Source: Aphanomyces cochlioides (Eukaryota; Oomycota; Saprolegniomycetes; Saprolegniales; Verrucalvaceae). Taken from it: a stretch of DNA of 64,000 bases. A program made the translations under genes and the position numbers. Shown here in pieces: positions 30,700-43,748 of this stretch (position 1 is the first letter of the stretch; every line of letters starts with the position of its first letter). The notes below the pieces were generated by a model. The model saw only the letters and a program-made list of their open reading frames with translations, was not told the origin of the DNA and ran no database searches. The stretch lies in contig JAHQRK010000006.1 of assembly GCA_019828595.1 (NCBI GenBank), positions 1,612,001 through 1,676,000 of the forward strand, read 5' to 3'.

Positions 30700-31762
30700 A
30701 GTTTGCGAAATACCTGCAATCCAAGAAAAGGAGCGTGTTCTTGCTGCCTTCCACGCCTATGAAGACTGGCAACCAGTCACTGGGAATGACGGGGTGTTCA
30801 TATCAACGGCCAGACGCCTCATTCGATCCAATAGAACCCTCTACCACGCGGCGGTGCAAGAGCCTCTCGAACTATGGTTACACCGGCAATCGTCGAGGCG
30901 TTAGAAAGATACATCAATGACTCGTGCACTCGACCGCTTTCCCAACTCAAAGACATGGCTATAGCTGAATTTAACGTCGATGTGTCAACATCAACGATTG
31001 CACGAAAAATCGGTGGGATGCTCTACACAATAAAAGAGACCCGCTTGGAACCAGCTGCTTGTAACAACGACGTGAACAAGGCAAAACGAGAGACGCTTGC
31101 TGCGAATTTCCTGGTTCATATTGCCGATGAGGACTATATCGTGTATTTTGATGAAACAAACTGCTACCTCTATTGCAGACGCTACAGAGGGAGAGCTAAA
31201 AAAGGCACGCGTGCTGTCGAAAAAATGCCGGCGACAAAAGGCCCAAACTTGCAACTCCAATGTGCGGTGTCGGTCCACGACGGACTTGTTCCATATGAGT
31301 TCCAACGGGGAGCATTCGTATGCAACAAAATGCTTTGTTTGTTGAGACGATCTACAATTATGTCCAGGGATCACAATCCTATCGTGATTCATTACCGACA
31401 AGAAGATTTTCGTTGTCTTCGACAACGCTCCATGCCACTCCCAGACTGAAGAACGCGTCTCTCACCACGACGATCTTGTCCTCCTGCGGCTTGCGCCGTA
31501 TTTCCCAATATGCAATTCTATTGAAGGATGTTTTAGTGCTTCGAAATCGAAGATCAAGTCTTACCTGGCTTCCAACCGCCGAATGATGCTGGATTCTGGT
31601 GAATTTGCAACTTTGACAGAAGCCAAAAAGGTCTTGCTCGAGCGTGCAGCACTTGCTTCAATCGGTTGCATCACTCCAAGTCTTGTCTTGAGCCAATTTG
31701 CTCACTCGCTTTGGTTTGTTGAGGCAGCCAACAGACTGGAGGATATGGAGTATGGTCAGTAA
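30700..31762 (+). pseudogene. Mariner/Tc1-type transposase, several frameshifts
   Basis: Pieces in three frames read in order: KERVLAAFHAYEDWQPVTG (DNA-binding N-terminus), VTPAIVEALERYINDS and VDVSTSTIARKIGGML (helix-turn-helix), DYIVYFDETNCYLYCRRYRG (first Asp), QQNALFVETIYNYVQ, KKIFVVFDNAPCH (second Asp) and PICNSIEGCFSASKSKIK (Glu). By eye 33 residues separate the last Asp and Glu. Frame changes occur near 30870, 31310 and 31400, and the gene ends at TAA 31760-31762. The family is of the DDE_3 type and the copy is inactive. Confidence 0.72.
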
Positions 31763-31832
31763 CATGCACAATTTAATACACACGAATATTCATCCATACA
31801 GGTTTCACTTTGATTGAACGCAAAATCATATT

Positions 31833-32734
31833 AGGGGTAATCAAAGCTCTCGCTTTAAAATTTTCGGCTCGCTTTTATTTCTGAAATAAAATAACGAAAA
31901 ATCCGCTTTATTTTGCAGATATATTTTCCGGAACTATATGGAGTTTTCTCGGTCATGACTGCGGTCATACTTCATTTTTGGTCGTTTTATGACCAGGATA
32001 AAATATTCTGTTTTTTCATTTTCTTTCACAATAGGACACCGAAAATCTTGTTTTCAAGCTTAAATTAGGCATCACAAGACATGTAAACTTTGTAATGACC
32101 GCTCTAGCAGTCGAGATGGCTCTCATCATGGAGCATGATAGTCTTGACCTTGGCAGGAGTGATGACGACGAGTGTTTGTATTAGCTTAAAATTAGTATAA
32201 TGACCAGAGTTAAATATATCTCGAATATTTATTCAGAAACAGCCAATTTGGAAATTATATCTCTGATATTTATTTTCTTGGTCATGACCCTGGTCATGAC
32301 CGCAAAATTTATATTTGAGCTGAGAAATTAAAGCGTCTCCGGAGGTGCTTTTAAAAATAAAAGCTGCTTTATTGGTTATATATGAACTTTATTATAGCAT
32401 AGTCAAATGGGTATTATGATCCATTCATGAAGATGCCTCTTCCAAGACAAGGCTCTGTGGAGCTTAAGTAGCGTCAACGGATGCCGAAGAGCAAGCTACA
32501 TAACACAAACCTTGATAGCTGTAAGGATAGAGTCTTTCTTTACTGACATCCGCGGCATCGTCTTATGTGGTTTAAACAACTTTCATTTTCACTGACCATT
32601 TTGCTTCAGCTTTGATTCCCCCTGCTCAAGTTCAAGTTCACTTTTTCTTGGAGTGTTTTCTTTCAATATTGTTGCTTTTAATTTGAATAAAATTACGATA
32701 AAAGCGACACAATTTGAGAGCTTTGATTACCCCT
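31833..32734. mobile_element. Non-coding terminal-inverted-repeat element (902 bp)
   Basis: The ends are perfect inverted AGGGGTAATCAAAGCTCTC, with the flanking ATT duplicated at 31830-31832 and 32735-32737. It lies between two halves of the mariner element's subterminal sequence and contains no gene. The AGGGG start and 3-bp AT-only target duplication suggest a Harbinger-related MITE. Confidence 0.8.
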
Positions 32735-32855
32735 ATTGATTGCCCTATATGGTCGCAGTTCAACTCTCTCCTGACAAGTTCGCTTCAACTAGTCATGTTG
32801 ATTGCCCAACGGGTCATTTTGGTCGGGAAAAGGTGTAGGACGTAGTATCCGTAAA

Positions 32856-35800
32856 GCCGAAGTTTTGAAATAGAATAGAATTAGAAACAACAGTGCTGCT
32901 GGAGATGCTCTAATTTGCTAAAATAGGCCAAATTATGGCATGAAGAATTTGCACCGATTTGATCTATGCTACGAAGTACCACCTAGGTCTTATTAACTGC
33001 TCCCTGTATTAGGGCATATTGATGCGCAGGCCGACATATCGTTAGACCACAAACGAAATTAATCCCTCGACAGTCAATGAGCATATATATCTATCTTTGA
33101 CACAAGACGCGTTTTCGGAAACACATGTTACATTTAGCTTCAGATCCGATTTGAAAATTGATGCGGACCAAACGTGAATTTCGGAAGCTTTTTTTATTGG
33201 ATTTCAGATTGAAAATGGGTTATTTGCCAAAAATCAATCAGAAGGCAATTGTCCTACCTGAAATTAATAATTTTTTCACATCCAGAAGTTGCATCTCGAA
33301 AATGTACACAAGATTCAGATCACCCATATGTGTGTTTCAGCGTGTGTTTGGGGCAGTTGTCTGGGGCAAACAAAATGTTGAGAACAATTTTATACATGAC
33401 ATATTGTGCGTTTGATACAAAATTGTGAGGAACGGTTTGAATCGACCGAGGTTTCCGAATCGAACGTGCTTCTCTTATTGGCTAGAATTAAAAATTTAAA
33501 ATTAGTCAGCCAATCAGCCACCTAACTCATGCGAAACACACACAGACACACACCTCTTCAGTATGATGAAATCGATTTGAAAATGAATTCGCTTTTTGGT
33601 CAAAACCACAAATTTGGTTGAAAATGACAATATTATTTTACAGAGAAAAAGATGAGTTTTGGCGAAATACCACCAGTTAGACGACACATGCCGCAATCAT
33701 TTAGGAACGGAGTAGTACTATGCATTATCTAGACAGAATTGTCGGCTCACTGCTCACTCTGCGACTCCTTAGCAGATAGCAGCCCGACCATGATCCCATG
33801 CATGCTCCAAGCCTAAGGAAGCTTGCGTCATGGACCACCGTTTTGGTGTCCCAAAACGGTGGTTCAAGATTCTAACTTAGCTCAGTGATTTGAGAACAAG
33901 ACCAAGCAAATCATAGCCTTGGAATAGATTTTTTACAAAAATGAACTCAAAGATTCACATACCCTTATTCAAATTCACAGGCAGGCCTTAGTGCGATAAA
34001 TATCGCACAATGGTCTACAAGAATTCCTTTGTCGTTTGGATCAAAAGGCAAAAGGTGAAATGTCAAATACTAAACTATTCACTTATGTACATAGCATTAT
34101 TGATGAAAGCAGTTATTCAACTAGGTCAATCATATTCACGATCACTCATCTTGTGGATTCGTTGCCCAAGCCGCCACAAATGACAAAATGACAGTAGCGT
34201 TGTGCTTTGACAATGTTTAGTTGTCAAGGATTGGTCAGTTTTTGTCCAATGATTGTCATATCTCTAGCGTAACTGAAGGAGCTTACAGATTCGCGTCACA
34301 TTTCATTGATGTGCAAGCATAATTTAATCAAGTCATGCACAGGAAAATAAAAAATATTTATGGGAAATTGTAAGCTGTCCGTCTTACGCTGCCCCTGAAA
34401 AACCCATACTCAAGTTACAGAAGTTGTTGAATCTGAACTGAAAAACACGTCCAAAAGCTGTCCACTATCACACGTATCATTTGATGATGCATCTTCTTCG
34501 TACCTATGCTTGAGTAGTCTAGAAGTACCCAAAGACAAGGAAAACAGTTCAGAAGGGGGGGGCAAAAGCTTGGGACATTGTATAAACTTGTAGAATTCAA
34601 TTATAATTGACCCTCTCTTAGATCATCGTTACGTGCTGGTTATTATCATCGCAAAATGCCCAATATAGCAACCGAACTTAGATTAGCAGCACCATTTCTA
34701 AATCCCGTTTGTTAGCTATTTTACAGATTTGGTTTGGTGCATAGCGAGGCAAACTTAGAGGCCGTAGTTTATAGTACTTCGTGGGGAGAGGCGTGACACC
34801 AATAGATCCTCAACTTCGTCTATACAAAGGAAATGTCGTGTAGGGGAGACTTTAAGTATCCTACCCCCATCTCTATATATCCCCTCCTTATACTTAGAAT
34901 TCGTATATAACGCCTTTCACATGCAAATAGTGTTACTTCTGTTTAAACACCAGCCAATCAGCGTTTTTGGGAAGTTCACATGCGAGATTATTCGCACACG
35001 CCAGCAATAGAGTACAGAAAACGTTCACACCAAAAAGAACATACAGCCTGAATCGGGGAATCACAGGAAGATGTAACAAATTACTCTAGTACAGTACAAA
35101 CCATTTTTTATCATGGGAAATATCCCTGATTGATAGATTTTCGTTGGGAACTGAAGGTAAGTATCCTCAGTGACTGTTGAGGTACACCCATATGAAGTCT
35201 GTTCAAGTTTTCATCACAGACAGGGCTGCTGTGACTGACAACGAAAGAATTTTGGAGCAAGGACATTCATAATGCGAACCACGCAGTACGAACCTTTAGA
35301 GCGAGTTATTGTGTCGCTTATTATTCAAATCAACTGCGTGAGAAGGAGGCGCTTGTGTTGTTGATGTCCTTTGCTGAAGGTAGCGTACAAGGTATCCTTT
35401 GTCGCAAGACAAACAGAGAAGGCAACGCTTGATTTATTGAAGTAATCTACAGTGAAATCAAACTGGTAGAAACTTACCGTAGGGAGACAACGTAGCCATA
35501 ATGGAGGCGCTTGTGCAGGTTTTGAGTGTTCTATGTCCAGGTTAGACTAGATAACGCAGTTCGATCGTACCATTGACGAGACGTCGAGCCATCTTTGGGT
35601 TCTTGAGTGAAGCAAAGGCCGACAGCAATTGATTTTGTGCCCGGGAAATCTTAACAAGAAAAGGAGAGGAGATCATGAAAAGGAAATGTATTTGCTTAAA
35701 GCACAGATTATCCTGTGCTTCTCAAGAGAATAATCTAACCTAAATACAAAGCACCGCGATTGTTTCTTGGACGACCACTCGTATTACCTTCTACTACTTC

Positions 35801-36415
35801 GTCGATGGCATCATCTCGTGGCCGCTGACGATGTGTTCTATTCTTCAATTTTCTGGGAGCACTTTCCATGCCTGGGGGAATCTTGCCAATTCGACAGGAT
35901 AATGCAATCGAATGCACACAAATACAATTGCGCACCAAAACAAGACAGCTGCAGCGCACGACACCATCTGCACGAACGACATCTCACCCCGTTGGTGGTT
36001 GCATGTACAATTCAAGGCGTCTCAAATTTCTGCTGATAGGATTTCTTGGACTCATCTCAGGATAGGAGCCAGTTGTGAAATTCAATCGTTCTTGGTCATC
36101 GTCATCTTGTTGGACTTGATGGGGTGTCAGATGGCGGACTCTCCATGTCATCGGGTTTTCTGACACCATAGCAGAAACTTGCAATAAACGCAGTTTTTAC
36201 AACTTTTGGTAAAGTCGCTGGGAGTCTTTGGAGTCTTTCGCTTACCATGGCCTCAGTCGCCCAAACTGTGCGAGATCTCGACTCCTTACTTAACAGCCGA
36301 CAGATTTCTTGAACCAGATGTGGAACATGCAATTTTTGATTGTTGACAAACTACAAAACATGTATGTAAGAAGAAAGTAACCGTCATGAAAACGTACAGT
36401 GTTCATTGGGATTGT
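32856..36415. other. AT-rich region, no gene recognised
   Basis: No open frame with a recognisable domain on either strand. At about 32890-32908 a copy of GCTGGAGATGCTCTAA matches the end of the Harbinger remnant at about 38015-38034 in the same orientation, probably a solo end. The rest is probably old transposon debris. Confidence 0.4.
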
Positions 36416-36418
36416 TGG

Positions 36419-37121
36419 TTAAAGTACTTCCACTATCGCTATGGTACACTTGCCACTTCCAAAATCGAAATTTATTTCGATGAGAGAACGGAACTTGACG
36501 AGGCAGCCAGGTGCCTTAAAAGTAGGATCGAAACTTTTTGAGTTCTCGGCTCGAGCTCCAGTTCTCATAGACGCGAGCCATTTTGTCCAGCAAATCTTCA
36601 AAAGAGGTTGACATGTAGATGTCGAAAGAGACGGTGCACCATTCAGACCATATGAAACCACTCTTCTTCTCAAAGCACTTTTTGACGACATGGAAAAAAC
36701 ACATGACATGTTGCACTTCAGGAGTATTGGGTGCAATAACTTCCATAAGGTCACGGTATTGCGCCTTGTCCTTATTCATGGGTGACGCCATGAATAAGCG
36801 GGACTTCCATGTGTGTTTCAATTTCTCAAGCATAAGATTGCACAAAGACCTCAAAACCCAGCGAAAATCCTGGCCTCGACGCTGAGATGTGATACTTACA
36901 CACAGTGTGTGAAAACGACCACTCCTGTCAGAATATCCCAGTTCAAATATTGGGTAGCCTGATTTGTTTGTCTTGAAGGTAGTATTAACATGAGTCATGA
37001 CTCTATAGTCAGGATTTTTTCTCATATTTTCGTAAGAGGGCGACTGTAGTGAATCCTGGCCACATGTTAGCATATACAACACTTGATGATGTACCTGCTC
37101 GCAATGCTTCAATCCCACCAT
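36419..37121 (-). pseudogene. MULE (Mutator-like) transposase fragment
   Basis: The minus strand reads FELGYSDRSGRFHTLCVSI, RGQDFRWVLRSLCNLMLEKL and VQHVMCFFHVVKKCFEKKS, characteristic of the MULE transposase domain around its second catalytic region (CFFHV is the usual CxxH block). No terminal repeats, start or full catalytic triad could be found, and a frame change occurs near 36530. It is a fragment. Confidence 0.6.
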
Positions 37122-38034
37122 CGCCCACTCGTGGCTGGCCGTCGATTATTGGGACACCGAAAACAAACGGTTTGTCCTCATCGACGTTGTCATCTGGTTG
37201 CATTCGTCGGACAAGTAGAGTCGTCACAACAATGGGTCTATCTACAACCCAGAAGTGCACCGCAGCAATGCGATTGCTAGCATACGGACTAGGATGCGAC
37301 GCAGTAGATGAATATTGCCGACTTGGAGAGACCACAGCAAACGAAACGTTAAAGCGTTTTGCATCCGCAAAGCAAAATCCGCGCCAAAATTTTCGCAAAC
37401 GAAAAATTTGTCGAGCGATACGGGACTGAGTACTTGCCTGAGCCTACAGCGGACGACGTCAAACGCCATCTTCAGGAGAATTCAGACAGGGGCTTTACAG
37501 GAATGTTTGGATCCATCGATTGTACCCACTGGAAATGGAAAAATTGTCCAGCAAAACTTCCCAACGTGAAGCTTGATGACAGTAAACTTGGATTCGAGCG
37601 CACGGAAAGTTCTCTCAGGCCGATCACTGGGTATCGCCGCATTGTATTCGGCAGTCACAGCTTCCCAAAGGGACGAAGAGTTTTGTCCACTTCCCTTGAT
37701 TGGATCTTCGGAGATCTTGACCCAGGCACGGCAGAGTAGCTCGTTCTCGGAGTCGGGCATCCACAAAAACACCTTGATCCAAAGTCAAAGACGAGAGAAA
37801 ATTTATATTAATAATTGTATGGTATAATTTAAATCAGCTTAAAAACCAAACTCAGTGTCGCCTTTCAACACTGAGTTCTGGCCTTGGAACTGAAGAGGGG
37901 CCAAAATCCAGTGCCCTGACATTTAAACTCAGTTTCAGTGCGGGATTCAGTGTACCGATGGGGCTGAATTCAGTGTCAACTCCTCAATGAGTCCGGATAA
38001 CCAAAACTCAGTGCACTGCTGGAGATGCTCTAAG
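37049..38034. mobile_element. Internally deleted Harbinger remnant
   Basis: Two pieces of a Harbinger pair survive. On the plus strand, from about 37268, MRLLAYGLGCDAVDEYCRLG and, in another frame, YGTEYLPEPTADDVKRHLQE, MFGSIDCTHWKWKNCP form the first half of a DDE_Tnp_4 transposase. On the minus strand, 37482-37772 encodes NELLCRAWVKISEDP, SSLWEAVTAEYNAA and RALESKFTVI, a trihelix/NAM-like accessory domain. They run into each other, so everything between has been lost. The right part (37850-38034) has repeated CAGTG/CACTGAGTT motifs and ends GCTGGAGATGCTCTAA, resembling plant-type Harbinger ends. Confidence 0.65.
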
Positions 38035-38300
38035 TGCTCGATTGAATTGGCGCTGGCATTGGAATCGTGACGACATCAAGATAATCGTCGGAATCTCTTA
38101 CAGTTCTCACCATTATGATTTTGGTGGGTTGGGGATTCTATCACATTTATCAGAAAGCTGAAGTTCAATGTTACAACAGTTCGAAAGTCGAATTTTGGGA
38201 ATTTGGACCTGACCAGATTGGAGGTCAAAACCGTAGGTGAAAATGAAAGTCAAAGGCTTTCCGAAAATTCTCTAATGTTAGCACGACACAGTAAGAAAAT

Positions 38301-40536
38301 TTGCATAAGAAAACTGGATATGAACCAGACCTTTCTGACACCTTACATTCCTGGCGTGCACTTCTCTCCCAATTGAATCATTTCGCTCACACTGCACGCT
38401 CCAAAAGACCAGATCCAAAGTCAAAGGGCAAGTGTGTTACTTATGATGATTACAAATGCCGAGTGTGCCAACCAAAATTCATTAAAATACACAAACGATC
38501 AGGCTATCAAAATCTTGCGCACCACGTTTACACAAATCACAAAGTCTACATGCGTCAAAGCACCTGAACACAGTTGTTACTGAAAGTAAGGCCGTTCCGC
38601 ACAAAGCGATCGAGTTGTACGCATGCGTGGATTGGATCATATCAAATAACCTGCCTCTTAACTTCTTCGAATCAGAAACAACAAAAGCCTACCCAAAACA
38701 CAAAGTATTCCATGCAAAAACAATTCGCACTTAGCTTGGCCTTATAGACCGCAAAACTGAAAGCCAAATCAGCGCCAATTGACCTCAAATATTTGGTCTC
38801 ATTTTTTATGGATGTTCATGCCGCAATGAACAGCTTATTGGTGTACTGTATTTGCTGTCTTCATGTACAACAACGAATTAAAACCCCCACCGCAAGCTAT
38901 GATAATGTTAGCTCTCTTTTATTTATGACTTTGTCCCATTTGACGTATCGCATGGTGCAAAAGAACATGTGGAACTTTTTGAGTCTGTCGATCTACTCAC
39001 ACTCGATCACCAATGTCGTATTTATTGTCCATGATAATTGCTTTGTGAACAAACGCATATCAAAGGATATGCATGTGCTAATGATCGGTTATTCTAGGCA
39101 TAGACTCAACTTGCCTGTAAAGCGATTCATGATTGATTACGAGAATGTCATCGGCTGGTGCAAAAGGCAATGCCGGCACTGTCAAAGTTGAACAATGGTA
39201 TACGACTTTGTTTTAGGACCCACCTTACACACAAACTTCACAATGCTATCAAATTGTCTTCATGTTTCGAAATGATCCAGCGTTTAGTAAAAGTACTTCC
39301 TGTTCTGCCAAAGGATTTGTACAAGCACAAAGTACTTTGCATGGAGTATTCATCAGTCTTTGGTTGTGCCCCACACTGTTTGAACAATTTGGCTTTAGAC
39401 TTTTTAGCAAAGGAAAAGCCAAGTCGCATCCTTAAATCCAGTGTACAAATCGTGAAGTACATTAGAAACTCCCACTTCCTTGGAAATGTCTTTGCAAATC
39501 TCTGCTTGGAGAAGTACAAAACGACATATGCTCTCCCTCTCTTTATTAAAACACGTTGGTCAACAGCAAAGTTTATGTTTTCACGACTGCTTCATGTTAA
39601 ATCGGCATTGCGTGCACTCTTTACTGAGAGCAAACTCAAAATTACGACTTTGATTTCGATGTCCAGACGCTTGTCTTATCCTCGGCATTTTGGAGCGGTC
39701 ATCTTGAGCTGGAAACGTTTTTGGAGCCTATTTGCCAGTGCTTGGGCTACCTGGAGAGCGACCATGCATCCTTCTCAACTGTATATGCTTGCTTCATATT
39801 TTTGAAAATTGAGCTAGTGGGCCTGGTCCTACGATTCAATTGGGAAATCACTCCAGGTGATGTTATTTCTCTCGTTCACAAGCGGTTCCAGAGCATCATT
39901 CTCCTAGCCATTGCCTTGCATTTGTTACGGATCCAATGTTTGCATCATTTAAGACCAACGTTGAAAGATCTATGGGAAACAATTTTATTTGCCTGGGACA
40001 AGGGTCGCTGTACTCACAATGCTCTGCTGCCTTGGAACAACACGCATTGGGTGATGCAAAAAAGAGAATCGACTTGATTGATAAGTTCAATGAGTTCTTT
40101 AGCCCTCAAGATAGTTTGGCAATGGACGGTTCTTGGAATTTGGCCCCCCATTTGTCGTGGTTTTTGTTAGATGGCACAAATGAACTTGGTCCAACTGCAC
40201 AGAAACTCACCAGGGGCTGCTGGTGGTGAAAGGAATCATAAGACTGGAAAACTAGTCCACAGCAAGAGCCGCGCAAGTTTATCAAGTAGCAAAGTAGAAA
40301 TGCAAGTCACAGTGGCCTACAATTCATCTCAGCTTTTGCGCGAGGTGCCGAGTCGCCGGACAGAGAAGTTTCTACATTACATAATTTCATCTGTGGATAG
40401 ATCGTCATGCAGTGAGTCAAAAGAACCCGATGAGATCATTGGGAATGATGACGAGGAGTTTGATGAAGATGAATTCGATTCCTTTGCTCAAATATTAACC
40501 GACATAGCTCGCGCAGTCGCCCTGTCCGAAGTTTAG
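38301..40536 (+). pseudogene. hAT-type transposase, heavily decayed
   Basis: Scattered plus-strand pieces follow hAT order: a BED-like zinc finger (YKCRVCQPKF, NLAHHVYTNH), NNLPLNFFESETTKAYPK, a middle region (LSKLNNGIRLCFRTHLTHKL, FIKTRWSTAKFMFSRLL), and the C-terminal AGGERNHKTGKLVHSKSRAS, which resembles the dimerisation segment of hAT proteins. Many stops and frame changes separate them. The tail is acidic (NDDEEFDEDEFDSF). Confidence 0.6.
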
Positions 40537-42101
40537 CAGCTGAAGCTATGATTTCTCAATGACACGCGATCTCAGTTGCTGCACTCGTGTCCAAAATAAC
40601 TCATAAGATTTGTATTCATGGCTTGAAGTCGTAGTTGTACAATCAGCCATAGGTTTGAGGCAAGTTATCCGAACATCCGGACAATTTTGAATACTTCCTC
40701 TGTGCCATATTACTGGCCCCCAAAAATTCATATTTTGTCCAAGGTCGACGTTTCATACCTGGTTTGAAAGAGCAGAAAAATCTGAACCAACCTTCTATTG
40801 AGTACAAAGGGCAATGAGCTCATTTTGCACGTCTTATTCATCTCCACTTTTTGACCTTCAGTATAAAAATATGAAATCATTAATATTTCTTTTAAAATAC
40901 AGGGACCTGAAAGCAGCATCATGGTGCCATAAATATCATATGTTCGCACTTAATGGTGCGATTTATGGCCAATTAAAGTCATTTATTTCGACCATTAGCC
41001 AATCAAATAGAAATGCTGCCAGTATTTTGATAAAAGTGGATTTTCCTTTTGTTTACAGTAATATGAAACAGAGGTAGTACAACATGACAGCCGAGTTTTC
41101 ATTTGTTTTCATTTATTTGGGTACGGGGTGTTAGGTAAGGCAGAGCCTTGAATTGGCGAGCTCAATTGGACGAAATACGATTCGGATGGTACTGGTATTG
41201 GAATGATTTCAAGCGGATTTGCATGTTTCTCATTTCAATGGGGAAAAGGTGTGTATCAAACTTTCATTCCTATTCTTCATTGTGTGTTCTTGAACTTTGA
41301 CAACGTTTGGTGCAGTCGAAACAGTGTCAGAAGTTTCTGATCTTGTAATATACATGTATTGCTATGTTTAGCCAATATACGTATAGTATGTCAATCCACC
41401 TTCTTTCAAACCTCCCAATCGTTACTTTTTATACTCTCATAACATATTTCATTGGTGGATTTGTCAACAACCCGTCGCTTTCTCCACGTCATTGAAATGC
41501 GCCATCCCGCGCGAGATTGTTCATCCTTGGGGAGGAGACCTTTCACCGGACCAACATGCAGAGGAATCCTCCTCTGTTCAACTTGTTTGTAGGTCTGACA
41601 AGAATATTCCGAGATTGCTCAACAACACAATTGTATCCTCCTTGTATGTACCACGGGAATAGGGTTTTTGATTACGAACGCTTGTAGTTTGCCTTCTTTT
41701 GGCTGAAAACCCATCGTGTTGTCATATCCGGACATGGCGTGTCCTAATGTTTGGCGCTTGCATGTCGTATTTCAATGGTCAAAAGATAGGATTTTCTACC
41801 AATGAAATGCATCCATACACACTTAATCGGTCCGCACTAAGTCGCGACGGTAGCTCCAAGAATCCACTCGCCGCGGTGAGGCTTTCCACAGCACCGGTTG
41901 GAGCGCAAAGGACTCTGCGGCAAAGATTTGTCCACCGGCACGCTTTTCCACAGCGTATAAACCTTGCGGGAAGTCATTGTCCAACTGTTGAGGCTGTAAT
42001 CTCCCGAAGCCTTGTGATTGGGCATATATACCTGAATTTTCGCTAGCCAGCTCTGGACTTTCAAGTCACTTCTCCTGTGGTGTGGTGGTCGCCGGTACTG
42101 A
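40537..42101. other. Right flank of the transposon island, no gene recognised
   Basis: AT-rich to about 41450, then approaching the composition of the gene-dense region. No known domain was found. The last 100-200 bp before 42102 probably hold the promoter of FYVE-GAF D. Confidence 0.35.
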
Positions 42102-43748
42102 ATGAGCCAGTCGTCCGTGAACATGGCAGCCAAATCGATGAGTCAACCCACCCTAGTGCGAGGTCCGAGTGTCGAAATCAACGCCCGCGCCATCGACCAT
42201 GCGACGAAGGATAAAATCATCATGATCAACAATTTCAAGCATCAAGACGATTGGATTTCCAACTCGGAACGCAATCGATGCCACATTTGCACAAAGAATT
42301 TTGGCGCATTCCGTCGGAAACACCATTGCCGTGTGGTACGAACTCATCTTCTTAGAGCGCTTGCTTATAATTCTGACTAGTGCGGCGAAATTGTATGTGG
42401 GTCATGCACACTAAAGAAGCAAGTGATGCTGCCCATGGTTGGGCAAACAGAAGCGAAAGTCTGCGTCACATGCGTTCTTGAACACTGCAACAAAGCAATT
42501 GAACCTGGTATGGCTTTCGAAGCCGCGATGAATGCATCTGTGCCCTCGCCGGCATCATTTTCAGTTCCATCCAGCGTTAGCTCGCGTGATGGCCGTGGTG
42601 GTCGCAGTGATATGAGCAGGAACAATACGCACCTTGTGCATTCTCCAGATGTGATGAGCGCAATGGATCCTGACTACGGAGAAGAATTTGACTACCCACT
42701 GGACTTCGATTGGGAGCATCCATGGCCCAAGCCACCAATTGTTGCTGACGAGAAGCAGCGACTCGAAGCGCTCCGAGCGTTTGATATCCTTGACACACCA
42801 CAAGAAGACGTGTTTGACATTATCTGTGACCTTGTCAGCAAGTCGCTCAACTGCCCCATTGCCGCAGTCTCATTTATTGACCATGATCGTCAATGGTTTA
42901 AGGCCAGTGTCGGCCTTATCCAGGAGGAAATTCCCCGAAATGTCAGCTTCTGCGCCCACGTGCTGCACACGAAGCAATCCATTGTCGTCCCCGACACAAT
43001 GCAGGACAAGCGGTTCGATCGCAATCCGCTCGTCACGGGGCGTGCTGGCATTCGATTTTACGCCGCCTCGCCCATTATCGTCCCTGGCTCGAACGTCGTC
43101 CTTGGTACGATCTTTGTCTTTGACAACCATCCTCGGCCGCGTGATCAGTTTGATATGGCGACTCTGGAAAGATTGGCCGGCGTGGCCATGAAAAACCTTG
43201 AAGACCGTCGAGCGACTTACGCTAGCCAGCCTTCCTACGACCAGAGACCGTCCGGCGCAACTGACCGATCATCAGTCGTCACAGCACTGTCCCAGGAAGG
43301 TTACCAGGTGCAGAGCCCGAAACCACAGTCAAGTGCCCATTCCGCCAATGGCCCCACAACTCCTCAATCACGAACTCCGACTACTTCAAATGTGCCTCCG
43401 GCTTCTCCAACTTCGTCTGCGCTTTCATCCACATCAGCTACTGCACCATCTGCAGTCTCAGCCGCCGCTCGTCAGACTCCATCCCCTCAGCCGACGACTG
43501 CAGTGACGACCACATCTCCTGGGGCTCCTGTTTCTACCGAAGTCGCAGCGATGCCCAAGATGGAGACGATGCTCATGGATCTTTTGAGCAAGACGACTGT
43601 GACTCAGCAACAGTTAGCCAAGCAGCAAGGATCTATGTATGCGACAATAGCTGGCCACAGCCAACAGATCGACAAGTTAGCAGAGGCAGTGGCAAGGATG
43701 GAAGCCAAACTTGTCGGCGACCAGAAGCCAAGCGACTCGAATTCATAA
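42102..43748 (+). CDS. FYVE-GAF protein D
   Basis: Exons 42102-42335 and 42381-43748 join to 533 aa across a 45-nt intron; a second in-frame ATG at 42123 could be the start. The FYVE finger has DDWISNSERNRCHIC, RRKHHCRV, CGEIVCGSC and VCVTC. The linker ends YPLDFDWEHPWPKPP. The GAF domain has LEALRAFDILDTPQEDVFD, CPIAAVSFIDHDRQWFK, GLIQEEIPRNVSFCAHVL, NPLVTG and IRFYAASPI, the closest of all copies to bacterial GAF sequences. A long Ser/Thr/Pro-rich stretch separates it from the C-terminal METMLMDLLSKTTVTQQQ to AVARMEAKL motif. It is the first gene after the transposon island, in the same orientation as A-C. Confidence 0.92.

Larger units (their letters stand above)
30513..32855 (+). mobile_element. 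Second mariner-type element, itself interrupted
   Basis: Inverted ends share CTACACCTTTTCCCGACC and AAAATGA (left around 30533-30556, right around 32815-32838); outer borders are approximate. Subterminal blocks near 30600-30630 and 32735-32760 are also inverted copies (GGTCATATTGGGCAATCA type). It carries a broken transposase gene and a 902-bp insertion at 31833-32734. It begins only about 15 bp from the pogo element. Confidence 0.65.
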
